The notes beneath the pieces were generated by a model that worked only from the letters and a program-made list of their open reading frames with translations, searched no databases and was not told where the DNA came from. A stretch of DNA of 64,000 nt from Sphingomonas sp. UBA978 (GTDB taxonomy: Bacteria; Pseudomonadota; Alphaproteobacteria; Sphingomonadales; Sphingomonadaceae). Within the stretch, counting starts at the first letter, position 1; every line of letters begins with the position of its first letter. Shown here one piece after another: positions 1-8,666 of this stretch. The DNA is taken from contig NZ_DBBS01000020.1 in the NCBI RefSeq assembly GCF_002292295.1, forward strand, positions 118,806 to 182,805. Reading direction: 5' to 3'. The translations under genes and the position numbers were made by a program.

Positions 1-1139
1 CTTGGAAGGTCGAGGGGATCTGGTCCCCGATCGCGGACATCACGCTGCGCGGCTCGTACAACAAGTCGCAGGCGGCACCCGGCGTCGGAGCGGCGGCCGG
101 CGCCGCCAACATCTTCTGGAACCAGGGCTTCTACGCCGATCCCTGCGCGCCGCAGATCAATTCGGCCAATCCGGGCGGCGCTCGCCTGGCACCGTCGGCG
201 TCGCTCCAGCAATGCCGCAACACCGGTCTGCCGGACAATCTGTACGGCAGCGCATCGCTGATCTGTCCCGACGACCGGTGCACGGTGCGGGAGGGCGGGT
301 TCAACCTCACGCCCGAAAGCGCCTATACCAAGACGTTCGGCGTCGTGCTGCGGCCGCGCTTCCTGCCGGGGCTGACGGTCTCGGTCGATCGCTACCTCAT
401 CGATCTGCGCGACCAGCTCGAATTCCTCAATCCGAACGACTGGCTCAACGGCTGCCTCACCACCGGCAACGATTATTTCTGCCGCGGCATCATCCGCAAT
501 CCGGGGACGGGCACGCTGTCCAGTTCGCCGGCGTCCAGCCCGGCGACCGGATGGGTCTCGCGCGGGTCAACCAACGGGTACAAATCGCAGTCGCATGGCT
601 GGGATTTCCAGGGCCAGTATAATGTCGGGCTCGGTTCCGTCGGCAAGCTCGACGTCGGCTTCAACGGCACGCTGACGACGCGTGTCGGTTCGCAGGGGGC
701 ACCGACCATCACGCCGCGCGACTGCACCGGCTATTTCGGCAACCAGTGCGGCGAGAGCCTGCCCCGCTGGGCGCATCAGATGCGCACGACCTGGATCCTG
801 CCGGAGCGGTGGGCCAGCGTCTCGCTGAACTGGCGCCATCGCGCGGGCATGCCGCTCGACGTCTACGCGCCGGCCGACACGGGCATTCCCGCGCAGCCGG
901 ACAGCGCCCGTCGCGATCAATATCCGGGCATCAAGGCCTATGACTGGTTCGATCTCGCCGTGACGTTCGACATCAACAAGCAGATGACGTTCCGGCTCGC
1001 CGCGAACAACATCTTCGATCGCGATCCCCCGATCGTCCCGGACAGCCGCGCCCGCATCGGGCTGCTGCGCGGCAACACGATCATGGGCTACGACCTCCTC
1101 GGTCGCCAGATCGTGGCGGGCGTGTCGCTCCGCATGTGA
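1..1139 (+). CDS. TonB-dependent receptor, 3' part (5' end outside window)
   Basis: The reading frame is already open at base 3 and runs to a TGA at 1137-1139, giving about 378 residues of the C-terminal half of an outer-membrane TonB-dependent receptor. Alternating aromatic and polar beta-strand stretches, a SYNKSQAAPG segment and the closing part with 'FRLAANNIFDRDPP' are typical of the barrel end, where TBDRs carry a conserved 'N(I/L)FD' element. Such receptors take up siderophores or oligosaccharides using TonB energy; the substrate cannot be told from this part. The protein ends in '...AGVSLRM', without the usual terminal aromatic residue of outer-membrane barrels, while the other three TBDRs in this window end in F or W. 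No plug domain is visible because the gene begins outside. Confidence 0.88.
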   Translation, partial: WKVEGIWSPIADITLRGSYNKSQAAPGVGAAAGAANIFWNQGFYADPCAPQINSANPGGARLAPSASLQQCRNTGLPDNLYGSASLICPDDRCTVREGGFNLTPESAYTKTFGVVLRPRFLPGLTVSVDRYLIDLRDQLEFLNPNDWLNGCLTTGNDYFCRGIIRNPGTGTLSSSPASSPATGWVSRGSTNGYKSQSHGWDFQGQYNVGLGSVGKLDVGFNGTLTTRVGSQGAPTITPRDCTGYFGNQCGESLPRWAHQMRTTWILPERWASVSLNWRHRAGMPLDVYAPADTGIPAQPDSARRDQYPGIKAYDWFDLAVTFDINKQMTFRLAANNIFDRDPPIVPDSRARIGLLRGNTIMGYDLLGRQIVAGVSLRM

Positions 1140-1306
1140 CGCATGGCAGGGTTGCTCCCCGGGATACCCGTCCTGGCGGAGCGACCCTGCGCTTCTCTTC
1201 CGATTTCCCGCTGCACCGACACGGCGTCGGTCGCGTCGGCGTGACAGCGGCGGAGGATCTCCCGCAAGGATGGCGTACGCCGCACGACGCCGCTAACGGC
1301 GACACC

Positions 1307-2398
1307 ATGTCGTCCGACCCGCTGCATATCCTCGTCGTCCTGCATGATTTCGCGCTCGGCGGTACGGAGCGGGTGGCGGTTCGCCTCGCCAGCGCCTGGG
1401 CGGAGGCGGGCGCGCATGTCACGATCTTTGCCGGATCGGATGCGGGGCCGTTGCGGTCGCTGGCGAATGCCGCGGTCGGGATTGCGGTGGCGCAGCCGCC
1501 GATACCGCGGCGGCGGGGCTCGCGCGCGCGGCTGGGGCGGGCGGCGCGCAGCTTTGCCGGGGGCGGCCGGTTCGATGCCGTCTTCGTGCCCGGCAATTAC
1601 CATTGGCCGGTCGCCGCGGCATTCGGCGGGTCGGGCATCGCGGTCGTCGCGCAGGTGAGCGCCGCGCTCGACAAGCCGCAGCGCGGGCGGCTGCGGCAAT
1701 GGGGATTCGACCGGCGAATGCGATGGCTGTTGCGCGATGTCGCCGCCGTCGCGACGCTGTCCGACGGTGCGCGGCGGCAGTCGGATCGCATCCTGCGCCG
1801 GCCGGTCGCGACGACGATCGCGCTGCCGGCGCTGGGCGATGCCGTTGCTCCGCCGGCGCCGGTCCCCGACGATGGCACGCCGATCGTCATGGCGGCGGGG
1901 CGCCTCGTGCCTGAGAAGGGCTTCGCCCGGCTGATCGCGGCCTTTGCCGCGCTGCCGGGACGCGATGCGCGGCTGGTGATCGTCGGCGACGGACCAGAGG
2001 CGCGGGCATTGCGGGATCTCGCGGGGCGCGAAGGCGTGGCGGACCGCGTGACCTTTCCGGGCTATGTCGCCGATATCCGCCCGTGGCTGGACGAGGCGCG
2101 GCTATTCGTGCTGCCGTCCGATTTCGAGGGGTTTCCGGCGGTACTGGTCGAGGCGCTGGCCGCCGGCCGCCCGGTCGTCGCCACCGATTGCACGCCCGCG
2201 ACGCAGCTGTTGCGGGACACGCCCAGCGCCGGCGCCGTCGTGCCGATCGGCGCGGTCGACGCCCTGACGCAGGCGATCGCCGCGATGCTCGACCGCGCGC
2301 CGCCCGATCCGCGGGCGCTGGCGGCATCGGTCGCGCAGCACCGCATCGGGCCGGTGGCGCGCGCCTATCTCGACCTGTTCGCTACGGTGCGGCGATGA
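1307..2398 (+). CDS. Glycosyltransferase family 4 protein
   Basis: A 363-residue GT-B glycosyltransferase, probably adding a sugar to a surface polysaccharide or lipid-linked precursor at the cytoplasmic face. The N-terminal Rossmann half starts 'ILVVLHDFALGGTERV', with the glycine-rich acceptor loop usual in GT4. The C-terminal donor half has 'AAGRLVPEKGF' and the E-x7-E signature in 'FEGFPAVLVEAL'. I chose ATG 1307 because the conserved N-terminus starts just after it; the open frame extends back to 1136 without family similarity. The stop overlaps the start of the next GT4 gene by 4 bp (ATGA), so the two are probably translationally coupled. Donor and acceptor are unknown. Confidence 0.87.
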   Translation: MSSDPLHILVVLHDFALGGTERVAVRLASAWAEAGAHVTIFAGSDAGPLRSLANAAVGIAVAQPPIPRRRGSRARLGRAARSFAGGGRFDAVFVPGNYHWPVAAAFGGSGIAVVAQVSAALDKPQRGRLRQWGFDRRMRWLLRDVAAVATLSDGARRQSDRILRRPVATTIALPALGDAVAPPAPVPDDGTPIVMAAGRLVPEKGFARLIAAFAALPGRDARLVIVGDGPEARALRDLAGREGVADRVTFPGYVADIRPWLDEARLFVLPSDFEGFPAVLVEALAAGRPVVATDCTPATQLLRDTPSAGAVVPIGAVDALTQAIAAMLDRAPPDPRALAASVAQHRIGPVARAYLDLFATVRR

Positions 2399-3498
2399 CG
2401 GTGCGGGGCGTGCGCATCGCCTATGTCATCAACTCGGTCGAGGGGGGCGGGGCGGCCTCGCCGGTACCGGCGGTGCTCGGCGTGCTGCGCGATGGCGGCG
2501 CCGAGGTCGCGGTCTTCGCGCTGACCCCGCGCGACCGGCGCGGCGAGGCGGCGATGCGCGCGGCGGGGCTGGCGTTGCACGTGCGCGACGGTGGCGAGCG
2601 CGACCACGTCGCCGCGCTGCGCTGGCTCGACGACGCATTGCGCGCCTGGGCGCCGACGCACCTGTGGACGTCGCTGACGCGCGCGACCTTGCTCGGCCAA
2701 CTGATCGGCTGGCGGCGCGGCTGGCCGGTCGTCAGCTGGCAGCATGCGGCATTCCTGAAGCCCGCCAACCGCATGCTGCTGCGGCTGATGCAGCGCGCGT
2801 CGCGCTTGTGGATCGGCGACAGTGCGGCGGTGACCCGGCTGACCGCGGAGCGCCTGCGCGTGCCGGCGGAGCGGCTGGTACAATGGTCGATCTTCCGCGC
2901 CGATCCCGCCGCGCGGCAGGCGGCGGCGTGGCGGCCGGGCGAGACGCTGCGGATCGGCACGCTCGGCCGGCTGCACCCGGTCAAGGGCTATGACGTGCTG
3001 ATCGAGGCGCTCGCGCAGGTGACGACGGCGACCCCCTTCGAGGTCGCGATCGCCGGCGATGGCGCGGAGCGGGCGACGCTGGAGTCGCTGGCGGCGGCGC
3101 GGTCGGTCACCGGCGTCCGCTTCATCGGTTACGCCGCGGATCCGGCCGCATTCCTCGCCACCTGCCACCTCTACGTCCAGCCGTCGCGATCGGAAGGGCT
3201 GTGCGTCGGCGCGCATGAGGCGATGCAGGCGGGATTGCCCGTCGTCGCATCGCGCGTCGGCGAGCTGGCGGAGAGCGTCGTCGATGGCGTGACCGGCCGG
3301 CTGGTGCCGCCGGGCGATGCCGCGGCATTGGCGCGTGCGCTGACGGCGTGCCTCGCCGAGCCAGCAGCGCTGGCGGCCATGGGGCAGGCCGGGCGAACGC
3401 GCGTGCTCGAACGCTTCGGCCCGGACCGGTTCGCAGCGACAGGGCTCGCTATCCTCGACCGGCTCGCGGCGTTCGGACCCGGCGCGCGAGCTTCCTGA
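2395..3498 (+). CDS. Glycosyltransferase family 4 protein
   Basis: A 367-residue GT-B glycosyltransferase, second of a coupled pair. It begins 'RIAYVINSVEGGGAA', carries 'TLGRLHPVKGYDVLIEAL' at the start of the donor domain and the E-x7-E motif in 'SEGLCVGAHEAM', all usual for GT4. The ATG at 2395 overlaps the stop of the preceding gene (ATGA). Its last 50 bp overlap the 3' end of the minus-strand gene at 3449-4375, so the two mRNAs are complementary at their tails. The pair sits beside a flippase and other transferase-like genes, which suggests assembly of a cell-surface glycan. The acceptor is not determined. Confidence 0.87.
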   Translation: MTVRGVRIAYVINSVEGGGAASPVPAVLGVLRDGGAEVAVFALTPRDRRGEAAMRAAGLALHVRDGGERDHVAALRWLDDALRAWAPTHLWTSLTRATLLGQLIGWRRGWPVVSWQHAAFLKPANRMLLRLMQRASRLWIGDSAAVTRLTAERLRVPAERLVQWSIFRADPAARQAAAWRPGETLRIGTLGRLHPVKGYDVLIEALAQVTTATPFEVAIAGDGAERATLESLAAARSVTGVRFIGYAADPAAFLATCHLYVQPSRSEGLCVGAHEAMQAGLPVVASRVGELAESVVDGVTGRLVPPGDAAALARALTACLAEPAALAAMGQAGRTRVLERFGPDRFAATGLAILDRLAAFGPGARAS

Positions 3499-4375
3499 CC
3501 TCGCGGATCGCCTCGATCGACAGGCCGTGCGGCGACAATTCGGTGCGCTTCATGTCGACCAGCGTCACCGGCCCGGCGGCGGCCAGCGTGTGCAGCCCCT
3601 CGACGTACGGCGCCGCGCCCGCCGGCGCGAGCAGCGCGGGGCCGGCGGTGGCGGCGAACCGGTCGGGGGTCAGCGTCGTCATCGTCAGCGGCCGGATCGC
3701 GCCGCCATAGGTCCGGCTGCAATCCTGCACCGGCAGCACGATCCGCCCGTCCACGACGATCGGCAGGCCACCCGGCCGCGCGCTGGCGACATCGACCCGC
3801 ACCGGATTGCCGGGATGCGGCGTCCACGGTCCCGCCAGCCGGTCGGCGAAGGCGACGTGGAGCGCGCTCATCTTGTCGGGCTCGCGGCTCGCCGAGGTGT
3901 AGAACAGCCACCAGCGCCCGTCGTGGAACACCGGCGTCGCATCGACCGCGACATGGTCGAGCGCGATGACGTGCGCCGCCTCCCACCGGCGCGGAAAGTC
4001 GGTCGCGCGATACAGCGTCAGCCGGCCGGACCGATGCGCCTCGGGCAGCATCCAGGTCTCGCCCTCCGCCTCGAACACCAACGGGTAGGACAGGTGCCAG
4101 GGTTCGGCCAGCACCGGATGGCGTTCGATCAGGCGCAGCGCGGCATCGTAGACCAGCACCTCGATCGCGCCGACGCGGACGCGATAGTCATAGGTCTCGA
4201 CGAACACGTACAGGCGATCCCCGCGCCACAGCCCGAACGGATCGGCGAGGAAGCGGAAGCTGCCCATCGGCGGCAGCCAGTGCAGCGGCAGCCCCTCGAT
4301 CGATCCGCGGGCGACGATCTCCTTTGCCGTCGCCTGCACGATCGCCGGGCGCCAGATGTCCTTGCGTAAAGCCAC
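3449..4375 (-). CDS. GINT1-like beta-propeller protein (glucosamine inositolphosphorylceramide transferase N-domain family)
   Basis: A 308-residue protein with repeated short blades rich in 'DPF', 'W', 'GD' and 'YPLVF' motifs, resembling the five-bladed propeller of GH43/GH32-like enzymes and of the bacterial proteins annotated as glucosamine inositolphosphorylceramide transferase family. Recognisable pieces are 'RFLADPFGLWRG', 'ETWMLPEA', 'WWLFYTS' and 'LPVQDCSRTYGG'. The start is a GTG (plus-strand CAC at 4373-4375); no in-frame ATG lies nearby. It points against the two GT4 genes, sharing 50 bp at the 3' ends, and lies 68 bp downstream of the CDP-glycerol transferase-like gene on the same strand. 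A role in surface glycan or glycosphingolipid decoration is an inference from family and context. Confidence 0.75.
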   Translation of the reverse strand: MALRKDIWRPAIVQATAKEIVARGSIEGLPLHWLPPMGSFRFLADPFGLWRGDRLYVFVETYDYRVRVGAIEVLVYDAALRLIERHPVLAEPWHLSYPLVFEAEGETWMLPEAHRSGRLTLYRATDFPRRWEAAHVIALDHVAVDATPVFHDGRWWLFYTSASREPDKMSALHVAFADRLAGPWTPHPGNPVRVDVASARPGGLPIVVDGRIVLPVQDCSRTYGGAIRPLTMTTLTPDRFAATAGPALLAPAGAAPYVEGLHTLAAAGPVTLVDMKRTELSPHGLSIEAIREVRKLARRVRTPRAGRG

Positions 4376-4443
4376 GGTCGTGCATCAATCCCAAAACGGC
4401 CGCCCGGAGCGGGGTCGGCGACGATCGCTCCTGTCGCGCCCGT

Positions 4444-5667
4444 TCAGGCGACGCGCAATCCCTCATCGGCACGCGGCGCGGCGACCGGCCGGTGCAGCGG
4501 CGCGTTCGCCCCCGTATCGCCCAGCACGCTCATCACCGCGCGCGCGGCGCGGGTCGCGGAGCGTTCGTGGGTCAGTTCGAAGCTGCGCTGGAACAGGGCG
4601 CGCTGCACCGGGCGATAGCTCGCATGGCGCGCCACCGCGCGGTCGAGCGCGTCGCCGAGCCCGTCGGTGGTCGTCACCACCTCGCCCGCCTGCCAGTGCG
4701 CATAATTGGGATCGCCCGCCCAGGCGGTGGCATGCGCGTCGAGGAACAGGCAGGGCCGCGGCCGATGGAGGAATTCATAGACCTGGCTGCTGACGTCGCC
4801 GAGGTAGATGTCGGCGGCGGCGGTATAGGTCATGTCGGTCGACGCCGCGCTGCCGAGGTCGATGTGAATGTTGGGCGCGTCGCGCCACGCCTGCGCGATC
4901 GTGCCGGCGCGATCGATCCGGAACCGGTCGATGGTCACGACGAAGCGCCGGTGGAACAGCATGACGTGCGGCGCGAAAATCAGATTGTAGCGGTCGTCGC
5001 GCAGGAAATGGTCGAGCACGGCGCGCCCCTGCGCATACCAGGACGACAGATGCGGCGAGGGGTGGGGGTTGTAGAGCACGGTCGGCTTGCCGTTCGCCTG
5101 GAACGGCAGCCGCGGCGCGGGATCGGGCATCAGGTCGAACTTCGGATAGCCGATCAGGCTCATCCGCTCGGGCGCGACGCCGGCGTCGTAGATCAGCCGC
5201 TGGCGGATCTTGCTGCCCGACACCAGCACATGGTCGAACATCGCGCTGTGCCGGTTGAAGCCGATCGCGCGGTCGCCGGCGCCGTGCCGGGTGTGGATGA
5301 TCTTGAGATCGTCGAGCCCGTAGCGCGTCTTGAGCAGCAGCGAGGTCTTCTCCGCCACCACCAGCGCGTCGAGCGAGCGGAAGAAATCGAGATTGTCGCG
5401 ATAGATGCCGATCTTCGTGACCGGCAGGCCCCATTCCAGCGTCGCGGCAAGCGCCTTCGTCGTCGGACGGCGCAGCCGCAACTGCACCAGCGGCACGGTG
5501 ACGCAGAGCCGCGCACACAGCCGCTCGACCTCGGCGGTGAGCCGGTCGTTGGTGGTGGCGACGACGATCTCGGCCTGCGGATAGTCCTGCGCCATGGCGA
5601 GCGCGGTCGGCAGGGCGTGCGCGACCTGATGGACCTGGTCGTGATTGAACAAGAAACCGATCTTCAT
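4444..5667 (-). CDS. CDP-glycerol glycerophosphotransferase-like protein
   Basis: A 407-residue protein similar to the CDP-glycerol:poly(glycerophosphate) transferase family, whose members move glycerol- or ribitol-phosphate onto a glycan. Supporting segments are 'IIHTRHGAGDRAIGF', 'YNPHPSPHLSSWY' and the C-terminal 'ADIYLGDVSSQVYEFL', the latter resembling the nucleotide-binding end of this family. I chose ATG at 5667 ('MKIGFLFNHDQ'), since the open frame upstream (to 5886) runs into the divergent flippase gene. It is divergent from that flippase with a 112-bp spacer that should hold both promoters. It may decorate the polysaccharide exported by the flippase; whether it really uses CDP-glycerol is unknown. 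Confidence 0.72.
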   Translation of the reverse strand: MKIGFLFNHDQVHQVAHALPTALAMAQDYPQAEIVVATTNDRLTAEVERLCARLCVTVPLVQLRLRRPTTKALAATLEWGLPVTKIGIYRDNLDFFRSLDALVVAEKTSLLLKTRYGLDDLKIIHTRHGAGDRAIGFNRHSAMFDHVLVSGSKIRQRLIYDAGVAPERMSLIGYPKFDLMPDPAPRLPFQANGKPTVLYNPHPSPHLSSWYAQGRAVLDHFLRDDRYNLIFAPHVMLFHRRFVVTIDRFRIDRAGTIAQAWRDAPNIHIDLGSAASTDMTYTAAADIYLGDVSSQVYEFLHRPRPCLFLDAHATAWAGDPNYAHWQAGEVVTTTDGLGDALDRAVARHASYRPVQRALFQRSFELTHERSATRAARAVMSVLGDTGANAPLHRPVAAPRADEGLRVA

Positions 5668-5779
5668 GCCGGTGAGACGCCCACGCCGCCCGCGACCCTC
5701 ATTAAATTTTTTGTCATCTGGCGCGGCGGAGGGAACTTTCCGGTCGTCGCCGTAACGCGGCTGTCTTATTGGCTGCGCG

Positions 5780-7138
5780 ATGCGTCCTTCTCTCCGCAGG
5801 CTTGCCGATCGGCCCGATGCCCCGTCGCCCCCGAAGACCGGGGTATGGCTGGTGCTCGCCAATCTCGGCCATCTGCTCGGCGGCAAGGCGGCGGCGGGGG
5901 TGATGAGCCTCGTCTACCTCGTGCTGGTGACGCACCGGCTGGGGGCGGCCGATTACGGCGTGCTGGTGCTGGTCAACGCCTATGCGGTGCTGATCGGCAG
6001 CCTCCTGGCCTTTTCCGGCTTCCACGGCGTGGTCCGCTATGGCGGGATCGCGCTGGAGAGCGGCGATCCTGTGGGCTTCGCGCGGATCGTCCGCTTCATG
6101 GCGGTCGTCGAACTCGGCTGCGGCGCGGTCGCGATCCTGATCGCGGCGATCGTCGCGCCGCTGGTCGGCCCGCGCCTCGGCTGGTCGGCGGACACGATCC
6201 GGATCGCGACGGTCTACAGCCTCGCGGTGATCGCCACCGTCCGTGCCACCCCGCAGGGACTGTTGCAGATCGCCGGGCGGTTCGACCTGATCGGCCTGCA
6301 TCAGGCGGTGTCGCCGCTGATCCGCCTGATCGGCGCGCTCGGCGTGTGGGTCGCGGGTGGCGGCCTGATCGGCTTCCTGACCGTGTGGCTGGTCGCGGCG
6401 GTGGCGGAGGGGCTGGCGATGTGGGGCTTCGGCCTCGTCGCCTGGCGGCGGCTGGCGCAGGGCGAGCGGCTGCGCGGGCCGTGGCGCGGTGCGGCGCGCC
6501 AGACCGAGGGGTTCACCCGCTTCATCCTCATCACCAATGTCGACATCACGGTGCGCGAACTCGCGCCCAATCTGGCGCCGCTGACCGTCGGCTGGCTGCT
6601 CGGCCCCGCCGCCGCCGGGCTGCTCGCGCTGACCCAGCGCGCGACCGCCTTGCTCGCGCAGCCGACGGTGCTGCTGAGCCAGGCGAGCTATGCCGTGCTC
6701 GCCGGGCAGGTCGCCCGCGGCGAGCTGGCGGCGTTGCGCCATACGGTGTGGCGCAGCGCCGGCCTCGCGCTGGCGGTGGCGGTGCCGATCATGCTGGTGC
6801 TGGCGCTGCTCGGCGACCGGCTGCTGATCGCGTTCGGCGGCAGCAGCTTCGGCGGGGGGACGATGCTGCTCGTGCTGGTCGCGGCGGCGCGGACCGCGGG
6901 CCTCGCCAGCGCGCCGCTAGCGGCGGGGCTGACCGCGCTCGGGCTGCCCGGGCGGTCGATGGCGGTCGGGCTGGTGACCAGCCTTGCGCTCTATCCCTTG
7001 TTGCCGGTGCTGCTGTGGGTCGGCGGGACCGATGGTGCCGGCTGGCATGCGCTGCTCCAGAACCTGATCGCGATCCTCGCGCTGGCGGCGATGTTCCTCC
7101 GTGACGCCCGCGCGCCGGCGGCGGCGGTCGCGGTGTGA
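5780..7138 (+). CDS. Polysaccharide flippase / lipopolysaccharide biosynthesis protein (MOP superfamily)
   Basis: A 452-residue polytopic inner-membrane protein with about 12-14 hydrophobic helices, short charged loops and the N-terminal block 'KAAAGVMSLVYLVLVTHRLG', where the 'LGAADYGVL' element is typical of Wzx-type oligosaccharide flippases. It should move lipid-linked oligosaccharides across the inner membrane. It is divergent from the CDP-glycerol transferase-like gene. The stop (TGA 7136-7138) overlaps the GTG start of the sigma-factor gene (GTGA), so the sigma factor may be read from the same mRNA. The glycan is not identified. Confidence 0.82.
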   Translation: MRPSLRRLADRPDAPSPPKTGVWLVLANLGHLLGGKAAAGVMSLVYLVLVTHRLGAADYGVLVLVNAYAVLIGSLLAFSGFHGVVRYGGIALESGDPVGFARIVRFMAVVELGCGAVAILIAAIVAPLVGPRLGWSADTIRIATVYSLAVIATVRATPQGLLQIAGRFDLIGLHQAVSPLIRLIGALGVWVAGGGLIGFLTVWLVAAVAEGLAMWGFGLVAWRRLAQGERLRGPWRGAARQTEGFTRFILITNVDITVRELAPNLAPLTVGWLLGPAAAGLLALTQRATALLAQPTVLLSQASYAVLAGQVARGELAALRHTVWRSAGLALAVAVPIMLVLALLGDRLLIAFGGSSFGGGTMLLVLVAAARTAGLASAPLAAGLTALGLPGRSMAVGLVTSLALYPLLPVLLWVGGTDGAGWHALLQNLIAILALAAMFLRDARAPAAAVAV

Positions 7139-7704
7139 ACGGCGCCGGGCACGAAAGCGGGCTGCGCGCGGTGTTCCTCGCCGAACGGCCGGCGTTCCTG
7201 CGCATGCTGGTTGCGCGGCTGCGCAACGTCGACGAGGCGGAGGAGGTGCTGCAGGACCTGTGGTTGCGGCTCGACACCGCCGCCGGCGGCCCGATCGCGG
7301 ATCCGGCCGCCTATCTGTACCGGATGGCCAATAACATGGCGATCGACCGCCGCCGCCGTGCGGCGCGGCGGCTGGACCGGGACGGAGCCTGGTCGCACAG
7401 CCGGCCCGGCGCCGCCGAGCACCCCGATGCCGAACGGATGATGATCGCGCGCGACCGGCTGGCGCAGGTCGAGGCGATCCTCGCGCGGCTGCCCGAACGC
7501 GTCGCCACCGCCTTTCGCCTGTACCGGTTCGAGGAGCTGCCGCAGAAGGCGATCGCGGAGCGGATGAACATCTCGGTCAGCGGCGTCGAGAAGCTGCTGT
7601 ACCGCGCCTATGCGAAAATCCACCTGCGGCGGGACCCGGCGGGTGAGGATGACGGTCGGGCAGCGCGTCTTACCCGTGAGGAGGACCGCTGCGATGGCCG
7701 TTGA
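7135..7704 (+). CDS. ECF RNA polymerase sigma factor, FecI type
   Basis: A 189-residue ECF sigma factor. Region 2 is visible as 'VDEAEEVLQDLWLRL' and 'PAAYLYRMANNMAIDRRRR' (about residues 35-80), region 4 as 'LPERVATAFRLYRFEELPQ' with the helix-turn-helix 'AIAERMNISVSGVEKLL' (about 120-160). The start is GTG 7135, overlapping the flippase stop. It is followed by a FecR-like anti-sigma factor and an STN-domain TBDR, the standard cell-surface signalling set: substrate binding to the receptor is relayed through FecR to release the sigma factor, which usually transcribes the receptor. Iron-siderophore response is the usual role, but some of these systems sense sugars or haem. Confidence 0.9.
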   Translation: MNGAGHESGLRAVFLAERPAFLRMLVARLRNVDEAEEVLQDLWLRLDTAAGGPIADPAAYLYRMANNMAIDRRRRAARRLDRDGAWSHSRPGAAEHPDAERMMIARDRLAQVEAILARLPERVATAFRLYRFEELPQKAIAERMNISVSGVEKLLYRAYAKIHLRRDPAGEDDGRAARLTREEDRCDGR

Positions 7705-8656
7705 ACGCGAGGACGAGGCGCATGCCGCTGCGATCGCATGGCATTTGCGGCTGCCGACGGCGACGGCGGTCGAGTGGCAGGCGTTCACCGACTGGCTGGA
7801 GGCGGACGACGACAATACGCGCGCCTATGACGCGCTGACGCTGGCGGATGCCGAACTCGACGCCGCGATCGTGCCGCCGGACTGGACGCCGGTCGCCCCC
7901 GCGCCTGCGCCGCAACCGAGCCGCTGGCGCAGCCGTTGGGCCTATACGGGGGCGGGCGGGCTGATCGCGGCTGGGATCGCCACGGCGGTGGTCATTCCGC
8001 AGCTGACCACGCCGGCGGCGGGCCGGATCGTCGAGACGCGCGCGGGCGAACGGCGTGCATTGACGCTGGCGGACGGCAGCCGGGTCGAGATGAACGGCGG
8101 CACCCGGCTGGCGATCGCCGATGCCGACGAACGGTCGGTGGTGCTCGAGCGCGGCGAGGCGGTGTTCGACGTCGTGCACGACGAGGCGCGTCCGTTCGTC
8201 GTCCGCTCGGGCGAGATGCGGATGCAGGATGTCGGCACCGTCTTCGACGTGGCGCGGGTCGGGCCGCATCTCAGCGTGCAGGTCGCCGAGGGCGCGGTGC
8301 TGTTCCAGCCGCAGGAGGCACGCATCATGCTGACCGCGGGTGCGGCGCTGTCGCATGTCGACGGCGGATCGGCGCGGATGGCGGGCGTGGCGATCGAGGA
8401 TGTCGGCGGCTGGCGGCGACAGCGGCTGGTGTTCCGCGAGACGCCGGTGCGGCTGGTGGCGGCGGCGCTGGAGCGCAGCACCGGCGTCGCGGTGACGGTG
8501 ATGCCGGCTCTGCAGGACGTGCCGTTCACCGGATCGATCCGCATCGCCGGCCCGGCGGAGCGGATGATGCCGCGCGTCGCCGCGCTGATCGGCGCGCGCG
8601 CGGTCCGTCACGGCGGGCGCTGGACGCTGGCGCAGCGGGAGACGCGCGTTCCCTAG
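7694..8656 (+). CDS. FecR family anti-sigma factor
   Basis: A 320-residue membrane-bound regulator. Residues about 10-55 form the cytoplasmic DUF4880-like sigma-binding part ('AIAWHLRLPTATAVEWQAF', with the DDNTRAY element). One membrane helix follows near 80-105 ('AYTGAGGLIAAGIATAVV'), then the periplasmic FecR domain ('ETRAGERRALTLADGSRVEM' ... 'VVHDEARPFVV') and a short C-terminal signalling domain that contacts the STN domain of the receptor. The start at ATG 7694 is set by a GAGGAGGA-type ribosome site about 8 bp upstream. It overlaps the 3' end of the sigma-factor gene by 11 bp, giving coupled expression. The receptor starts 10 bp after its stop. Confidence 0.9.
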   Translation: MAVEREDEAHAAAIAWHLRLPTATAVEWQAFTDWLEADDDNTRAYDALTLADAELDAAIVPPDWTPVAPAPAPQPSRWRSRWAYTGAGGLIAAGIATAVVIPQLTTPAAGRIVETRAGERRALTLADGSRVEMNGGTRLAIADADERSVVLERGEAVFDVVHDEARPFVVRSGEMRMQDVGTVFDVARVGPHLSVQVAEGAVLFQPQEARIMLTAGAALSHVDGGSARMAGVAIEDVGGWRRQRLVFRETPVRLVAAALERSTGVAVTVMPALQDVPFTGSIRIAGPAERMMPRVAALIGARAVRHGGRWTLAQRETRVP

Positions 8657-8666
8657 CCGTCCGGTC

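Noticed and set aside
4324..7104. 926-codon plus-strand frame
   Set aside because: It runs antisense to the CDP-glycerol transferase-like gene and out of frame through the flippase, both with clear family sequence.
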